DNA of 64,000 bases from Bacillota bacterium (GCA_020161295.1 JAIUOA010000003.1:186001-250000), one strand, 5' to 3'; positions 51,163 through 61,214 are shown, numbered from the stretch's first letter. The notes: generated by a model not told the origin, from the letters alone. Translations and numbers: made by a program.

Positions 51163-52035
51163 TTACTTTTTAATGATATCGACAATCCTATTTAAATCAT
51201 CAAGATCATAGTAATCGATCAAAATCTTACCTTTTCCGTTCGAGTAATTTACGGTTACTTTAGTGCCTATTAAGACGGATAATTCATCCTCAAGTGCTAT
51301 AACTTCATTATCCTTAAGATTCTTATGCTTAATTTCTTTTTTATCTAAAAGCTTATCGATGTTTTTGCATATTTCCTCAGTGGATCGAACACTTAATTCA
51401 TCAGAAATAACCATATCATAGGCAGCTTTTCTCTTTTTAGGCTGTTCTATGGATAATAAAGCACGTCCATGTCCACTAGAAATCAATTTATTGGTAATAG
51501 CCTCTTGAATATAAGACTCAAGCTTTAATAACCTCATGGTATTCGTGATGTAAACACGGGACTTTCCAGCAATTTTACTCATTTTTTCTTGTGTGATTTG
51601 GTATTCTTCTATTAATCGAGTAAAAGCCAACGCTTCTTCAATTGGATTTAAATCTTCGCGCTGCAAATTTTCAATAAGCGCTAATTGTGCAATTGTACTC
51701 TCATCTACATCCTTGATTATAGAAGGGACTTTCTTCAAACCGATATGTTTACAAGCACGCCATCTCCGTTCACCAGCAATAATCTCATATAAACCGCCAT
51801 TTTTTTTGAGCACGATGGGCTGCAATAATCCATGCTCAGTAATGGATTCGCTTAATGAAATGATTTTTTCTTGGTCAAACACTTTTCTTGGTTGATCTTT
51901 ATTAGGCATTATCAGATTGATATCAATCTCGTGTATTAAATCGCCATGCTCAGTAACACGACTTTCAAAAGCTTCCATTGATTCAGTAGGAATTAATGCA
52001 CCTAAGCCTTTTCCAAGACCTGACTTTTTCATCAT
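51163..52035 (-). CDS. parB: Chromosome partitioning protein ParB
   Basis: 290 aa. K-K-S-G-L-G-K-G-L-G-A-L-I-P start, CTPase/ParB-box region I-A-G-E-R-R-W-R-A-C-K (about 88-98) and I-E-N-L-Q-R-E-D-L-N-P-I-E-E-A, HTH with I-T-Q-E-K-M-S-K-I-A-G-K-S-R, and a C-terminal dimerisation domain. Binds the two parS sites immediately after its gene. ATG overlaps the parA stop (TAATG). Confidence 0.97.
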   Translation of the reverse strand: MMKKSGLGKGLGALIPTESMEAFESRVTEHGDLIHEIDINLIMPNKDQPRKVFDQEKIISLSESITEHGLLQPIVLKKNGGLYEIIAGERRWRACKHIGLKKVPSIIKDVDESTIAQLALIENLQREDLNPIEEALAFTRLIEEYQITQEKMSKIAGKSRVYITNTMRLLKLESYIQEAITNKLISSGHGRALLSIEQPKKRKAAYDMVISDELSVRSTEEICKNIDKLLDKKEIKHKNLKDNEVIALEDELSVLIGTKVTVNYSNGKGKILIDYYDLDDLNRIVDIIKK

Positions 52036-52805
52036 TAGTTATCTTCCTCCATTGATAAAATTTCGTCCACGAGATCTAAGTAAGCCTCAGCACCCTTTGA
52101 TTTTCGATCATAATGAATAACGGGAGTACCAAAACTAGGCGCTTCCGCTAATCGAATGTTACGCGGAATGATTGTGGTATATACGTACTGTCTAAAATGC
52201 TTTTTAACTTCTTCAACTACTTGAATTGATAAGTTCGTTCTACCATCAAACATACTGAGTAAAACCCCTTGAATTTCCAAGTTAGGATTTATACTCTTTT
52301 TAACGAGGTTGAAAGTATTAACCAATTGACTTACACCTTCAAGTGCGTAATATTCACACTGAATTGGAATTAAAACACTATCAACAGCTACTAAAGCATT
52401 GATAGTCAGAAGTCCCAAAGAGGGAGGACAATCAATAATTATATAATCGTATCTATCTTTAATCTTCAGCAATTGATTCTTTAATAAAAACTCGCGTGAT
52501 TCAAACTCGATTAACTCGATTTCAGCGCCAGCCAAATTAACACTACCCGGTACGATATGCAAATTTTCAAAAGAAGTACTGATTATTGCATCTTCAATAC
52601 TTACCTCATCAATTAAAACCTTATAAATATTATTTTCAAATTGACTCTTATCAACTCCAACCCCACTGGTAAGGTTCCCCTGCGGATCATTATCTATCAA
52701 AAGTACATTTTTTCCTCTCTCAGCTAATGCAGCTGATAGGTTGACAGCAGTAGTTGTCTTTCCAACGCCACCTTTTTGATTAAAAATTGCTATCGCGCGA
52801 CCCAT
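52035..52805 (-). CDS. parA: Chromosome partitioning ATPase ParA (Soj)
   Basis: 256 aa from the ATG at 52805 (GGAGG four bases upstream); 15 codons of further open frame lack a site. I-F-N-Q-K-G-G-V-G-K-T-T-T (deviant Walker A, about 7-19), D-N-D-P-Q-G-N-L-T-S, D-C-P-P-S-L-G-L-L. Dynamic ATPase that segregates origins with ParB. In the usual order rsmG-parA-parB. Confidence 0.97.
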   Translation of the reverse strand: MGRAIAIFNQKGGVGKTTTAVNLSAALAERGKNVLLIDNDPQGNLTSGVGVDKSQFENNIYKVLIDEVSIEDAIISTSFENLHIVPGSVNLAGAEIELIEFESREFLLKNQLLKIKDRYDYIIIDCPPSLGLLTINALVAVDSVLIPIQCEYYALEGVSQLVNTFNLVKKSINPNLEIQGVLLSMFDGRTNLSIQVVEEVKKHFRQYVYTTIIPRNIRLAEAPSFGTPVIHYDRKSKGAEAYLDLVDEILSMEEDN

Positions 52806-52866
52806 ATCTCCTCCAAAATTCATCGTATCTTCATTATACGTTAAGTTCATTAATAAAAAAAGGAAT

Positions 52867-52898
52867 AAAAAAAACTTACATGAAAATGTAAGTTTTTT
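52867..52898. terminator. Bidirectional-looking terminator between rsmG and parA
   Basis: AAAACTTACAT-TTTC-ATGTAAGTTTT, 11-bp perfect stem with a T-run on the minus strand, just after rsmG. Confidence 0.85.
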
Positions 52899-52903
52899 CC
52901 ATT

Positions 52904-53602
52904 TTATAATGGTGATTTTTTAGGTATGCCTGGTTTTCTAGGATACTTTTTATCGAGCACGCCTGTCTTTTGAATAATGATAATCTCGCGAGTTCCCATA
53001 TTTTCAGGTAGCTGAATCGTTTTAATATCGACAATTTTGGCCTTCATCTTTTCTAATGCGTTTTTTGCATCAATCAGCTCTTGGTCGGACTTCAATGATT
53101 TATAAGCTAAAAAATAACCATTCACCTTTACAAAAGGGATGACAAACTCTAAAAGGAGTCTCAACTCAGCGACTGCCCTCGATACAGCAAAATCATACTT
53201 TTCACGATAAATTGGGCTCTGCCCAAAATCCTCTGCTCGACCATGTACTGCATCTAAATGTGTAATATCAAGGTCCTTTTTAACTAACTCGATAAAATTG
53301 ATGCGTTTGTTTAGGGAATCTAAAGCTGTAATCTCAATCGATTCATCCATGATTTTTAATGGAATAGCAGGGAATCCTGCACCCGTTCCAATATCAATGA
53401 TTTTCGTATTTTCAAATTTGAAATCTAAATTAAAAATAAGCACCGAATCGATAAAATGCTTTATCACGACTTCATTAAATTCCGTGATCGCCGTCAAATT
53501 GTACTTTTCATTTTCGGAGATCAACAACTCATAAAATTTATTGAACTTACCCAATTGAGAATCGTTAATTTCAAGGCCGGCTTGACTAAAAAGTGCTTTC
53601 AT
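52904..53602 (-). CDS. rsmG: 16S rRNA (guanine-527-N7) methyltransferase RsmG
   Basis: 232 aa. Y-N-L-T-A-I-T-E, H-F-I-D-S and I-D-I-G-T-G-A-G-F-P-A-I-P-L-K-I (SAM site, about 70-85), then V-H-G-R-A-E-D and F-A-V-S-R-A-V-A-E-L: the GidB pattern. Methylates G527 of 16S rRNA. Coupled to mnmG (TAATG overlap). Confidence 0.97.
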   Translation of the reverse strand: MKALFSQAGLEINDSQLGKFNKFYELLISENEKYNLTAITEFNEVVIKHFIDSVLIFNLDFKFENTKIIDIGTGAGFPAIPLKIMDESIEITALDSLNKRINFIELVKKDLDITHLDAVHGRAEDFGQSPIYREKYDFAVSRAVAELRLLLEFVIPFVKVNGYFLAYKSLKSDQELIDAKNALEKMKAKIVDIKTIQLPENMGTREIIIIQKTGVLDKKYPRKPGIPKKSPL

Positions 53603-55488
53603 TAATTACCTCTTCTTCTGTATTGTTCTAAATAGACGAGTAAAACAGAAATATCCGCAGGCGATACACCAGAAATTCTAGAGGCTTGTCCGATTGATTT
53701 CGGTTTAATGTCCGTCAACTTTTGTCTAGCTTCTAACCGCAAGCTATCGATCGAATAATAATCGATATCCTCTGGTAACTTCTTTTCTTCTAATGCTTTA
53801 AACTTTTCAACTTGCTGCAACTGCTTTTTAATATAACCTTCATACTTTATAGTAACTTCAATTTGCTTGATGACATCCTTCGTTAAGTCCTCAGGACGTG
53901 TGTAATCAATATCCGACAAATGATGATAAAAAATTTCTGTTCTTTTTAAAATATCGATCATCTTAACCCCTTGATTCACTTCAGGTAACTCTAAAGCGCC
54001 TAAAACACGGTTAAGATCATCCATCTTTAATATGACTTTTGAAATACGACTCATCTCATTATTAATCATTTCCATCTTTGTTTTGAAACGATGATAACGT
54101 TCATCTGTAACTAAACCAATTTGGCGTCCTTTTTCAGTCAGTCTAAGGTCTGCATTGTCTTGTCTTAAAAGTAACCGATACTCGGATCTAGAGGTCATCA
54201 TACGATAAGGCTCATCAGTGCCCTTAGTAACGAGGTCATCGATCAAAACACCGATATATGCTTCAGATCTATCTAAGATAAAAGGTGCTTCACCTTTTAC
54301 TCTAAGTGCAGCGTTTATGCCAGCAATCAGCCCCTGAGCAGCTGCTTCTTCGTATCCAGAAGAGCCATTAAACTGGCCTGCAGAAAATAGATTAGGAATC
54401 TTTTTAAATTCTAAGGAGAGCGTCAAATCCAATGGATTAACGCAATCATACTCTATCGCGTAGGCTGGTCGCATGATCTCGACGCGCTGCATCCCTGGGA
54501 TTGTCCTCATAAAAGCTAATTGAACGTCTTCAGCCATACTGGTAGACATGCCTTGAACATACATTTCATTCGTGTCTCGTCCTTCTGGTTCAATGAAAAG
54601 CTGATGTCTTTCCTTATCGGTGAACCGAATCAGCTTCGTTTCAATTGATGGACAATATCGCGGGCCAGTTCCTTCGATGGTTCCGGTAAACATGCCTGAC
54701 TTATCTAGATTTGATAAAATCACTTCATGTGTGCGCGTATTCGTATAAGTTAACCAGCATGGCAATTCATCCAGTGCGATGTGATCATGCATAAAAGAAA
54801 ACAACTCGTAATCCTTATCACCCCACTGGATTTCCATTTGATCATAATCTAATGTGCGTGCATCCACACGTGCAGGTGTTCCTGTTTTAAACCGTCTTAA
54901 CTCGATATCGTGAGCTTTCATATTTTCAACTAAATCATAAGAAGCAGCAAGCCCATTTGGACCACTGTTGATGATTGCATCACCAATAAAGATTTTACTT
55001 CCTAAATAAGTGCCTGTTGCAAGAACAATCACATTGGATTTATAAAAAGCCCCCGTTTGAGTGATAACACCCACAGGCTTACCATTTTCAATCACGATTT
55101 CTTTGACTTCGCCTTGCTTAACATACAAGTTCTCAGTATTCTCCATAACGCGTTTCATTTCGCGATGATACTGATTCTTATCGGCTTGCGCTCTTAGAGA
55201 ATGTACTGCAGGGCCTTTACTACTATTCAACATCTTACTTTGTAAAAATGACTTGTCAATATTGATACCCATCTCACCACCGAGCGCATCGATCTCTTTA
55301 ACGAGATGACCCTTCCCAGTTCCACCGATAGAAGGGTTACAAGGCATCATTGCAATCGAATCCAAATTGATCGATAATACCAATGTCGATACACCCATCC
55401 TTGCGCTAGCCAAAGCTGCTTCACACCCAGCATGTCCAGCGCCGACGACGATACAATCATATTGACCAGCATCAAATACTCTAACCAT
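53602..55488 (-). CDS. mnmG: tRNA uridine-5-carboxymethylaminomethyl modification enzyme MnmG
   Basis: 628 aa, full length. FAD site V-V-G-A-G-H-A-G-C-E-A-A, then N-P-S-I-G-G-T-G-K-G-H-L-V-K-E-I-D-A-L-G-G, G-T-P-A-R-V, Y-C-P-S-I-E-T-K, and the C-terminal helical MnmE-binding domain. With MnmE it modifies U34 of several tRNAs. Next to mnmE as in most Firmicutes. Confidence 0.98.
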   Translation of the reverse strand: MVRVFDAGQYDCIVVGAGHAGCEAALASARMGVSTLVLSINLDSIAMMPCNPSIGGTGKGHLVKEIDALGGEMGINIDKSFLQSKMLNSSKGPAVHSLRAQADKNQYHREMKRVMENTENLYVKQGEVKEIVIENGKPVGVITQTGAFYKSNVIVLATGTYLGSKIFIGDAIINSGPNGLAASYDLVENMKAHDIELRRFKTGTPARVDARTLDYDQMEIQWGDKDYELFSFMHDHIALDELPCWLTYTNTRTHEVILSNLDKSGMFTGTIEGTGPRYCPSIETKLIRFTDKERHQLFIEPEGRDTNEMYVQGMSTSMAEDVQLAFMRTIPGMQRVEIMRPAYAIEYDCVNPLDLTLSLEFKKIPNLFSAGQFNGSSGYEEAAAQGLIAGINAALRVKGEAPFILDRSEAYIGVLIDDLVTKGTDEPYRMMTSRSEYRLLLRQDNADLRLTEKGRQIGLVTDERYHRFKTKMEMINNEMSRISKVILKMDDLNRVLGALELPEVNQGVKMIDILKRTEIFYHHLSDIDYTRPEDLTKDVIKQIEVTIKYEGYIKKQLQQVEKFKALEEKKLPEDIDYYSIDSLRLEARQKLTDIKPKSIGQASRISGVSPADISVLLVYLEQYRRRGN

Positions 55489-55498
55489 TAGTTGCTCC

Positions 55499-56866
55499 TT
55501 ACTTTCCTAAACAAAAGTTACTGAATATATTATTTAATAGATCCTTCTCGACCGATTCACCTGTAATTTGACCTAAATAGAGGATAGCATCTTTAATATC
55601 CACTTCTATAAAATCATAAGGCATTTGATTTGAAGTCGCTGAATAAGCCTCATTACAGTGAACCAACGCCTTTTTCAGCAAATCGATATGTCTAGAGTTA
55701 CTCACTAGCTCATTTTGATTATAATCAATTTGATTTGAAAAAACCATCTCTTGAATGGCTTTTTCGACATCGACCAGGCCAATTTCCTTTTCTATGGAAA
55801 TTCTAATGATCTTCTTATCGTGTAAATGCTCGTTGATTACTGCTTCATCGATCATTTGAGGCAGATCTGTCTTGTTAATCAAAACGATGGCATGCTTCTC
55901 CTTAACGAGCTCCATAATCTGAAGGTCCTCATCCGTAATGGACTCAGAAGCATTTAACATAAAAATGACTAAATCAGCTTCATTAAAAACACCTTTAGAT
56001 CGTTCAACACCGATTTTCTCGACGATATCTTCCGTATCGCGTATGCCAGCCGTATCGACTAACTTTATAGGGATACCCCCAATATTTAAAAACTCCTCGA
56101 TCAAATCGCGTGTAGTTCCAGCAATCTCTGTGACAATAGCTCTGGAATCCCTAAGCAAAGCGTTCATTAAACTTGATTTTCCTACATTTGGCTTTCCTAC
56201 GATTACAGTTTTCAAACCCTCTCTAATAATTTTACCATTATTAGCATTCTCAAGAAGCTTTGAAATTTGCTCCGAGGAAACCATTAACTGTGCACTGATT
56301 TCATGATACGTGATGTCTTCGATATCTTCTTCTGGGTAATCGATTCCCACTTCAATCTGTGCCATTAAAGCGATAAGATTATCTCTGATCGACCTTACTC
56401 TTGAAGATAAATAACCTTCTAATTGATTTAATGCCAAATCAAATCCACGTCTTGTTTTTGCACTGATCAAATCCATTACTGATTCTGCCTGCGCTAAATC
56501 GATACGACCGTTCAAGAAAGCACGCTGAGTAAACTCACCCTTTTCAGCAAGCCTTGCGCCATGTCTTAAAGCTAAACTTAAAATCTCCCTTAAAGGAATT
56601 ATACCACCGTGGCAATTAATCTCGACGATAGGTTCTCTCGTATACGTATTTGGTGCAGCCATTTTCACAACCATAACTTCATCGACGACCACATCGCCAT
56701 CCATAATATGACCATAAACTAGCTCACGATTAACACGTGCTTTATGGCTTGCAGGTCTAAAAAACGCGTCAACTATCTCAAAAGCCTGATGACCACTCAT
56801 TCTAATGATTCCAATAGCGCCTTCTCCAAGTGGTGTAGATATCGCAACAATTGTATCAGTAATCAT
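55499..56866 (-). CDS. mnmE: tRNA modification GTPase MnmE
   Basis: 455 aa. N-terminal folate-binding domain (D-T-I-V-A-I-S-T-P-L-G-E-G-A-I-G-I-I-R), G-domain in the middle with G-K-P-N-V-G-K-S-S-L (about 225-234), D-T-A-G-I-R and N-K-T-D, and the final C-L-G-K motif with the catalytic Cys. Partner of MnmG. Three elements and length complete. Confidence 0.98.
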   Translation of the reverse strand: MITDTIVAISTPLGEGAIGIIRMSGHQAFEIVDAFFRPASHKARVNRELVYGHIMDGDVVVDEVMVVKMAAPNTYTREPIVEINCHGGIIPLREILSLALRHGARLAEKGEFTQRAFLNGRIDLAQAESVMDLISAKTRRGFDLALNQLEGYLSSRVRSIRDNLIALMAQIEVGIDYPEEDIEDITYHEISAQLMVSSEQISKLLENANNGKIIREGLKTVIVGKPNVGKSSLMNALLRDSRAIVTEIAGTTRDLIEEFLNIGGIPIKLVDTAGIRDTEDIVEKIGVERSKGVFNEADLVIFMLNASESITDEDLQIMELVKEKHAIVLINKTDLPQMIDEAVINEHLHDKKIIRISIEKEIGLVDVEKAIQEMVFSNQIDYNQNELVSNSRHIDLLKKALVHCNEAYSATSNQMPYDFIEVDIKDAILYLGQITGESVEKDLLNNIFSNFCLGK

Positions 56867-56887
56867 AATTTTCTCCTAAATTAAAAG

Positions 56888-56911
56888 ATAACCCAGTAAT
56901 AACTGGGTTAT
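56888..56911 (-). terminator. Terminator-like hairpin between jag and mnmE
   Basis: ATAACCCAG-N6-CTGGGTTAT with a weak T-rich tail (CTTTTAATTTA) on the minus strand. May attenuate rather than end the transcript. Confidence 0.6.
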
Positions 56912-56916
56912 GGATG

Positions 56917-57552
56917 TTAGTTTACCTTATTCTTTTTATAATCGTAGTAAATGACAACTTTTCTGTATGGTTCATCACCTTCAGATTTCGTACTGACATT
57001 TGGATTGTTTTGTAATGCAGAATGAATGATTCTTCTTTCGTATGGATTCATCGGTTCAAGAATGACATTCTTTCTTGATTTTCTTACCTTAGCAGCTAAT
57101 TTTTCTGCTAATGCTTCGAGGGTTTCTTTACGCTTCGCACGATAGTTTTCTGTATCAAGTACCACGCGTAAATAATGATCTCTATCTTTATTGACCACTA
57201 AACTTACTAAGTATTGAAGTGAATCAAGCGTTTGACCACGTTTTCCGATCAATATGGCCATATCATCACCTGCCATACTAATGTTCAATACATCATCCGC
57301 TAACTCCGCCTCGATATCTGCTTGAATATTCATTTCTTTAAGAACACTCATTAAGAAATACTTTGCAATATCGATCACGCTATTTTTCTTGCTTACTTTA
57401 ATTCTCGTTTCTTTAGCACCAAGTCCTAAAAAGCCTTTTGAACCTTCTTCTAAAACTTCAATCTCAACTTGTTCACGCGTTGCTTCAAGTTCAATTAAAG
57501 CTAAACGAAGTGCTTCCTCAACACTTTTGCCAGATTTTTCAACAAACTTCAT
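56917..57552 (-). CDS. jag: Jag/KhpB RNA-binding protein
   Basis: 211 aa. Jag-N domain (K-S-V-E-E-A-L-R-L-A-L-I-E-L, S-K-G-F-L-G-L-G-A-K-E-T-R-I), KH domain with M-A-I-L-I-G-K-R-G-Q-T-L-D-S-L-Q-Y-L (about 105-122), and R3H with N-P-Y-E-R-R-I-I-H-S-A-L. Three domains intact. Binds RNA and affects cell-wall synthesis and elongation in related bacteria. Coupled to yidC. Confidence 0.96.
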   Translation of the reverse strand: MKFVEKSGKSVEEALRLALIELEATREQVEIEVLEEGSKGFLGLGAKETRIKVSKKNSVIDIAKYFLMSVLKEMNIQADIEAELADDVLNISMAGDDMAILIGKRGQTLDSLQYLVSLVVNKDRDHYLRVVLDTENYRAKRKETLEALAEKLAAKVRKSRKNVILEPMNPYERRIIHSALQNNPNVSTKSEGDEPYRKVVIYYDYKKNKVN

Positions 57553-58271
57553 TATTTAATTACCTCCTTAGATGGACGTTTCATAACGTATTGCTGAACG
57601 ATTTGGAATATACTTCCCACGGTCCAATAAAGCATTAAACCTGCGGACATGCTTGTACCCCAGAATAAAATCATCACAGGGAAAATAATACCCATAATTT
57701 TCATTTGACTATTCATCGCGTCATTTCCACCAGATGGTGTCGGTGTAGAGGACATTTGAACATATGTGAGTGCTGCAGAAAGAATCGGCATAAGACCAGG
57801 TAATCCTAAAAACCACTCAGGACCAATAGACAATACGTTACTCATCAAGTCAGGTAAAGAAAGGTTTTTCATCCATAAAAAAGTTTCACTAGTTGCGCTA
57901 GCCAATAATTCAGGATTGTTAATGAACACATAAGTACCAGGCTCTCTTAATGCGGTAAATAAACCGATGATAATCGGAAACTGAATTAATAAAGGAAGAC
58001 ATCCACTTAAAGGATTATACTTATGTTCTTTATATAGTTCAACTAACATTTGATTTTGTTTTTCTTTATTATCTTTATACTTTTCTTGAATTTCTTTCAT
58101 TTTAGGCTGTATATCCGCCATAGCCTTTGATGATTTCATTTGTTTGATGGTAAATGGCATAAGTAGCAACTTAGATATTAACGTGAATATAATAATTGCA
58201 ATGCCATAATCATTGACAATACCATAGATCAATCCTAATAGGTACCCGAATACTTGAGCAAAAATAGACAA
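57552..58271 (-). CDS. yidC: Membrane protein insertase YidC (SpoIIIJ-type)
   Basis: 239 aa, short Gram-positive form. Helices at about 5-25 and 25-45, then the cytoplasmic hairpin Q-P-K-M-K-E-I-Q-E-K-Y-K-D-N-K-E-K-Q, N-P-L-S-G-C-L-P-L-L-I-Q-F-P-I helix and further helices to about 225. No lipoprotein signal peptide is visible at the proposed start, unlike many Gram-positive YidC proteins. Inserts membrane proteins with or without SecYEG. Confidence 0.95.
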   Translation of the reverse strand: MSIFAQVFGYLLGLIYGIVNDYGIAIIIFTLISKLLLMPFTIKQMKSSKAMADIQPKMKEIQEKYKDNKEKQNQMLVELYKEHKYNPLSGCLPLLIQFPIIIGLFTALREPGTYVFINNPELLASATSETFLWMKNLSLPDLMSNVLSIGPEWFLGLPGLMPILSAALTYVQMSSTPTPSGGNDAMNSQMKIMGIIFPVMILFWGTSMSAGLMLYWTVGSIFQIVQQYVMKRPSKEVIK

Positions 58272-58289
58272 AATATTACCCTCCTAATA

Positions 58290-58499
58290 CTATTCTAATG
58301 GGTCATAACCGCCTGGATGAAAAGGATGACATTTTAAAATTCGTTTAACACTAAGCTGTGTCCCTTTAATCGCGCCGTATTTTTCCACAGCACTTAACGC
58401 ATATTGCGAACAGGTAGGATGAAAACGACAATTACTTCCCAACAAAGGTGAAATAAACTTCCTATAGAATTTTATCATCAATATTAAAATTGTTTTCAT
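58290..58499 (-). CDS. yidD: Membrane protein insertion efficiency factor YidD
   Basis: 69 aa. [40 protein letters not shown]: the invariant YidD pattern, with an N-terminal amphipathic helix. Works at the inner membrane with YidC. Normal length. Confidence 0.97.
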   Translation of the reverse strand: MKTILILMIKFYRKFISPLLGSNCRFHPTCSQYALSAVEKYGAIKGTQLSVKRILKCHPFHPGGYDPLE

Positions 58500-58514
58500 A
58501 ATGTTGGCCTTTAT

Positions 58515-58841
58515 CTAAATGATGGCAATCTTTCTAAAAATGTACTTTAGTGATTTTTCCATCTCATGAAATTCAACCTGATTTGATCGTACCCTAGCAA
58601 CGAATACAATATCATAACCAACCAAATTTCCAAAGTTAAGTCTGTACGCTTCTTTAATCAATCTTCTGACTCTGTTTCTTATAACGCTGTTACCTACCTT
58701 TTTGCTGATGGAAAATCCTACTCGGCAAAAGGGGAGGTGATTTGGCATATAATAGATGACAATATTTTTGTCGGCAAACGATTTTCCACGCTTATAGACT
58801 TTGGAGAATTCAGAAGTCTTTTTTAAACTTTCAAAAGTCAT
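58515..58841 (-). CDS. rnpA: Ribonuclease P protein component
   Basis: 108 aa from the second ATG (58841), four bases after GGAGG; the first ATG is only one base from it. F-S-K-V-Y-K-R-G-K-S, R-V-G-F-S-I-S-K-K-V-G-N-S-V-I-R-N-R-V-R-R-L-I-K-E-A (the RNR motif) are intact. Binds the catalytic RNase P RNA to mature tRNA 5' ends. Between rpmH and yidD. Confidence 0.97.
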   Translation of the reverse strand: MTFESLKKTSEFSKVYKRGKSFADKNIVIYYMPNHLPFCRVGFSISKKVGNSVIRNRVRRLIKEAYRLNFGNLVGYDIVFVARVRSNQVEFHEMEKSLKYIFRKIAII

Positions 58842-58866
58842 CATGCCTCCAACGATTAATTACAAA

Positions 58867-58891
58867 AAAAGACCACTGGCTGCGGTCTTTT
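58867..58891 (-). terminator. Terminator-like hairpin between rpmH and rnpA
   Basis: AAAAGACC-N9-GGTCTTTT followed by three more T bases on the minus strand. Probably partial, reducing rnpA relative to rpmH. Confidence 0.7.
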
Positions 58892-58897
58892 GATCCA

Positions 58898-59032
58898 TTA
58901 AGCAGATAATTTTTTTCTACCTTTTCTTCTTCTTGCTTTAAGGACATTTCTGCCTGAACTTGTTTTCATTCTTTTACGAAAACCATGTTCAACTTTTCTT
59001 TGTCTTTTCTTTGGTTGATAAGTTCTTTTCAT
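58898..59032 (-). CDS. rpmH: Ribosomal protein bL34
   Basis: 44 aa, read directly from the sequence: [19 protein letters not shown] start and K-G-R-K-K-L-S-A end, with GGAGGTG before the ATG. It is the classic first gene left of dnaA. Strong promoter upstream. Confidence 0.98.
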   Translation of the reverse strand: MKRTYQPKKRQRKVEHGFRKRMKTSSGRNVLKARRRKGRKKLSA

Positions 59033-59105
59033 TTCAGACACCTCCTTACACACGTTACATATGCGTATATATAAACATATTTTTTTAACATAAGTCTGCT
59101 AAAAC

Positions 59106-59134
59106 ATTATAACTTGAACACTATGGTCTGTCAA
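59106..59134 (-). promoter_or_regulatory. Consensus promoter of the rpmH operon
   Basis: TTGACA, 17 bases, TATAAT on the minus strand: all twelve consensus bases. Expected start near 59098, giving a leader of about 65 bases to rpmH. Confidence 0.95.
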
Positions 59135-59654
59135 GAATTTGGTTGAAACGCATTTTATTAGGTTTAATCTACGGTTTTCTACTATATATAGACACTGCTG
59201 TTGATATAAAAAGAAGATATAGTAGTTATACACATTCTATCAACAAAATTGTTAATAAAAATAGACATTCATCCACAAAAATAATGAAAAGTCTAGTGTT
59301 AAATACAATATCCACAAAAATATAATATAATGTTTTTTGTGGATAAGTTTGAAAACTGAATCAAAATTTGATAAAATGACATGTACTAACAATTCAATTT
59401 TTTCACGGACCCAAAAATGTGGATAACTAAGTTTTGTTGATTATTTGTCATTTTTTTTTTGACTTTTTCTGATTTTCATTGTGTATATTGTTTATAAGTC
59501 AGTCATTTTTCTGTTGATAACTAAATTTTGCTTAAAATTATCAACAGGTTATTATAATTTTAAACCCACAAAATATTATATTCAAATAGGGATTTTTTAT
59601 CAACAAACCCTAGAGAAATTTGTGGATAATGTGTTCTATTAGGAGGATAACAAA
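59135..59654. other. Replication origin region (oriC), DnaA-box cluster upstream of dnaA
   Basis: AT-rich 0.5 kb between rpmH and dnaA. Exact TTATNCACA boxes: 59226-59234 (plus), and TGTGGATAA at 59338-59346, 59418-59426 and 59621-59629. One-mismatch boxes at 59269, 59308, 59513, 59538 and 59597. A ten-T run with flanking AT-rich DNA (59445-59495) is a possible unwinding element. A second box cluster follows dnaA, giving the bipartite layout known from Bacillus. Confidence 0.9.
59459..59489 (+). promoter_or_regulatory. Candidate dnaA promoter
   Basis: TTGACT with TATATT 19 bases later (or TGTATA at 17). Among DnaA boxes, so autoregulation is likely. Spacing is not ideal. Confidence 0.4.
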
Positions 59655-60986
59655 ATGGATCATCGCTTAGCTGAAATATGGGAAGAAGCTAGAAATAATA
59701 TGAAAAAGGAACTAATGCCACTCAGCTTTAGTACGTGGATTGAAAATATCATTCCTATTGCCATAGAAGGGAACACCATTATTCTTCAAACTTCTGGCGA
59801 CTTTAACAGAACCATATTGGAAGAGAGATATAATCCAGTGATTACGGATACCATCAAATTCGTAACGAATCAGGAATATCAAATCAAGTATATTATCCCT
59901 GAAGAAAATACAGCTGAGCTAGGAAAACAAAAGGCCGAGCAAACGACAGATTTGTTTGGATCCACTAATTTGAATCCAAGATATGTCTTTAATGAATTCG
60001 TGGTCGGTAATAGTAACCGCTTTGCTCATGCAGCTTCACTTGCCGTTGCAGAGTCGCCTGCAAAATCCTATAATCCATTATTCATCTACGGTGGTGTTGG
60101 TCTCGGTAAAACGCACTTAATGCATGCTATCGGTCACTATATCTTATCTCAGAACAAAAATTCTAAAGTTTATTACGTATCAAGCGAGAAATTTACAAAC
60201 GAACTGATCAACTCCATCAAAGATGATAAAAATGAAGAGTTTAGAAACAAATACAGAACAGTAGATGTTCTCCTGGTTGACGATATCCAGTTTATCGCTG
60301 GAAAAGAGCGTACACAGGAGGAGTTCTTCCATACATTTAATGCCCTCTATGAAGCGAATAAGCAAATCATCGTGTCTTCCGATCGTCCGCCTAAAGAAAT
60401 ACCGACGCTTGAAGATCGATTAAGATCACGATTTGAATGGGGACTAATAACGGATATACAAGCACCAGATTATGAAACACGCATCGCTATATTAAAGAAG
60501 AAATCTGAAAGAGATCGTATCGATATCCCTGGAGAAGTGTTTGAATTCATCGCTTCAAAAATTAAATCTAACATCAGGGAACTTGAAGGTGCACTTAATC
60601 GAGTCGTCGCTTATTCAACACTAACTAAACGTGAAGTTGAAATCTCCTTAGTCAATGAGGCACTTAAAGACGTCTTTTCAACGACTAAAGCCCGTAAAAT
60701 CGATGTAGACTTTATAAAATCCACAGTAGCTGAGTATTTTAATATGAAAATAGAAGATTTCGAGTCGAAAAAGAGAACCCGTCAAATCGCCTATCCAAGA
60801 CAAATTGCCATGTATATTGCGAGGGAGCTCACGGACTTGTCACTTCCTAAAATTGGCGAGGAGTTTGGCGGTCGTGATCATACGACAGTTATTCACGCTT
60901 ATGAAAAGATTAGTTCAGAAATGCTTTCTGATTATGAGCTTAAGAATAAGATTGATGCCATCATCAAGGATATTAAGGGTGAATAA
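59655..60986 (+). CDS. dnaA: Chromosomal replication initiator DnaA
   Basis: 443 aa. N-terminal domain I (F-S-T-W-I-E-N-I), domain III AAA+ with Walker [12 protein letters not shown] (about 147-157) and [12 protein letters not shown], domain IV with [12 protein letters not shown] signature for DnaA-box binding. Ribosome site AGGAGG. First plus-strand gene of the right arm; DnaA boxes on both sides. Confidence 0.99.
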   Translation: MDHRLAEIWEEARNNMKKELMPLSFSTWIENIIPIAIEGNTIILQTSGDFNRTILEERYNPVITDTIKFVTNQEYQIKYIIPEENTAELGKQKAEQTTDLFGSTNLNPRYVFNEFVVGNSNRFAHAASLAVAESPAKSYNPLFIYGGVGLGKTHLMHAIGHYILSQNKNSKVYYVSSEKFTNELINSIKDDKNEEFRNKYRTVDVLLVDDIQFIAGKERTQEEFFHTFNALYEANKQIIVSSDRPPKEIPTLEDRLRSRFEWGLITDIQAPDYETRIAILKKKSERDRIDIPGEVFEFIASKIKSNIRELEGALNRVVAYSTLTKREVEISLVNEALKDVFSTTKARKIDVDFIKSTVAEYFNMKIEDFESKKRTRQIAYPRQIAMYIARELTDLSLPKIGEEFGGRDHTTVIHAYEKISSEMLSDYELKNKIDAIIKDIKGE

Positions 60987-61008
60987 TCAATTTTGTTAAT
61001 AACGATCC

Positions 61009-61137
61009 TGTGGATAACTAAAACACTTTTCTCTTTTTATCCACTGTGAATAAGATTAAAAAATACGCTACTCTCATCAACAGTTTTTTTTAATAACTTT
61101 CTTTTAAATTTCAAGGCGTCTAAGTGCTTTTCCACAA
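61009..61137. other. Second DnaA-box cluster between dnaA and dnaN
   Basis: Exact box TGTGGATAA at 61009-61017, TGTGAATAA (TTATTCACA reversed) at 61045-61053, one-mismatch TTATCCACT at 61037 and TTTTCCACA at 61129. Together with the upstream cluster this makes the origin bipartite around dnaA. Confidence 0.8.
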
Positions 61138-61214
61138 ATCAACAGCGCCTACTACTATTACTAATTATGTTTATATGTTTTTGTATTTATTAAATGCCTT
61201 AAGGAGGGTACACC

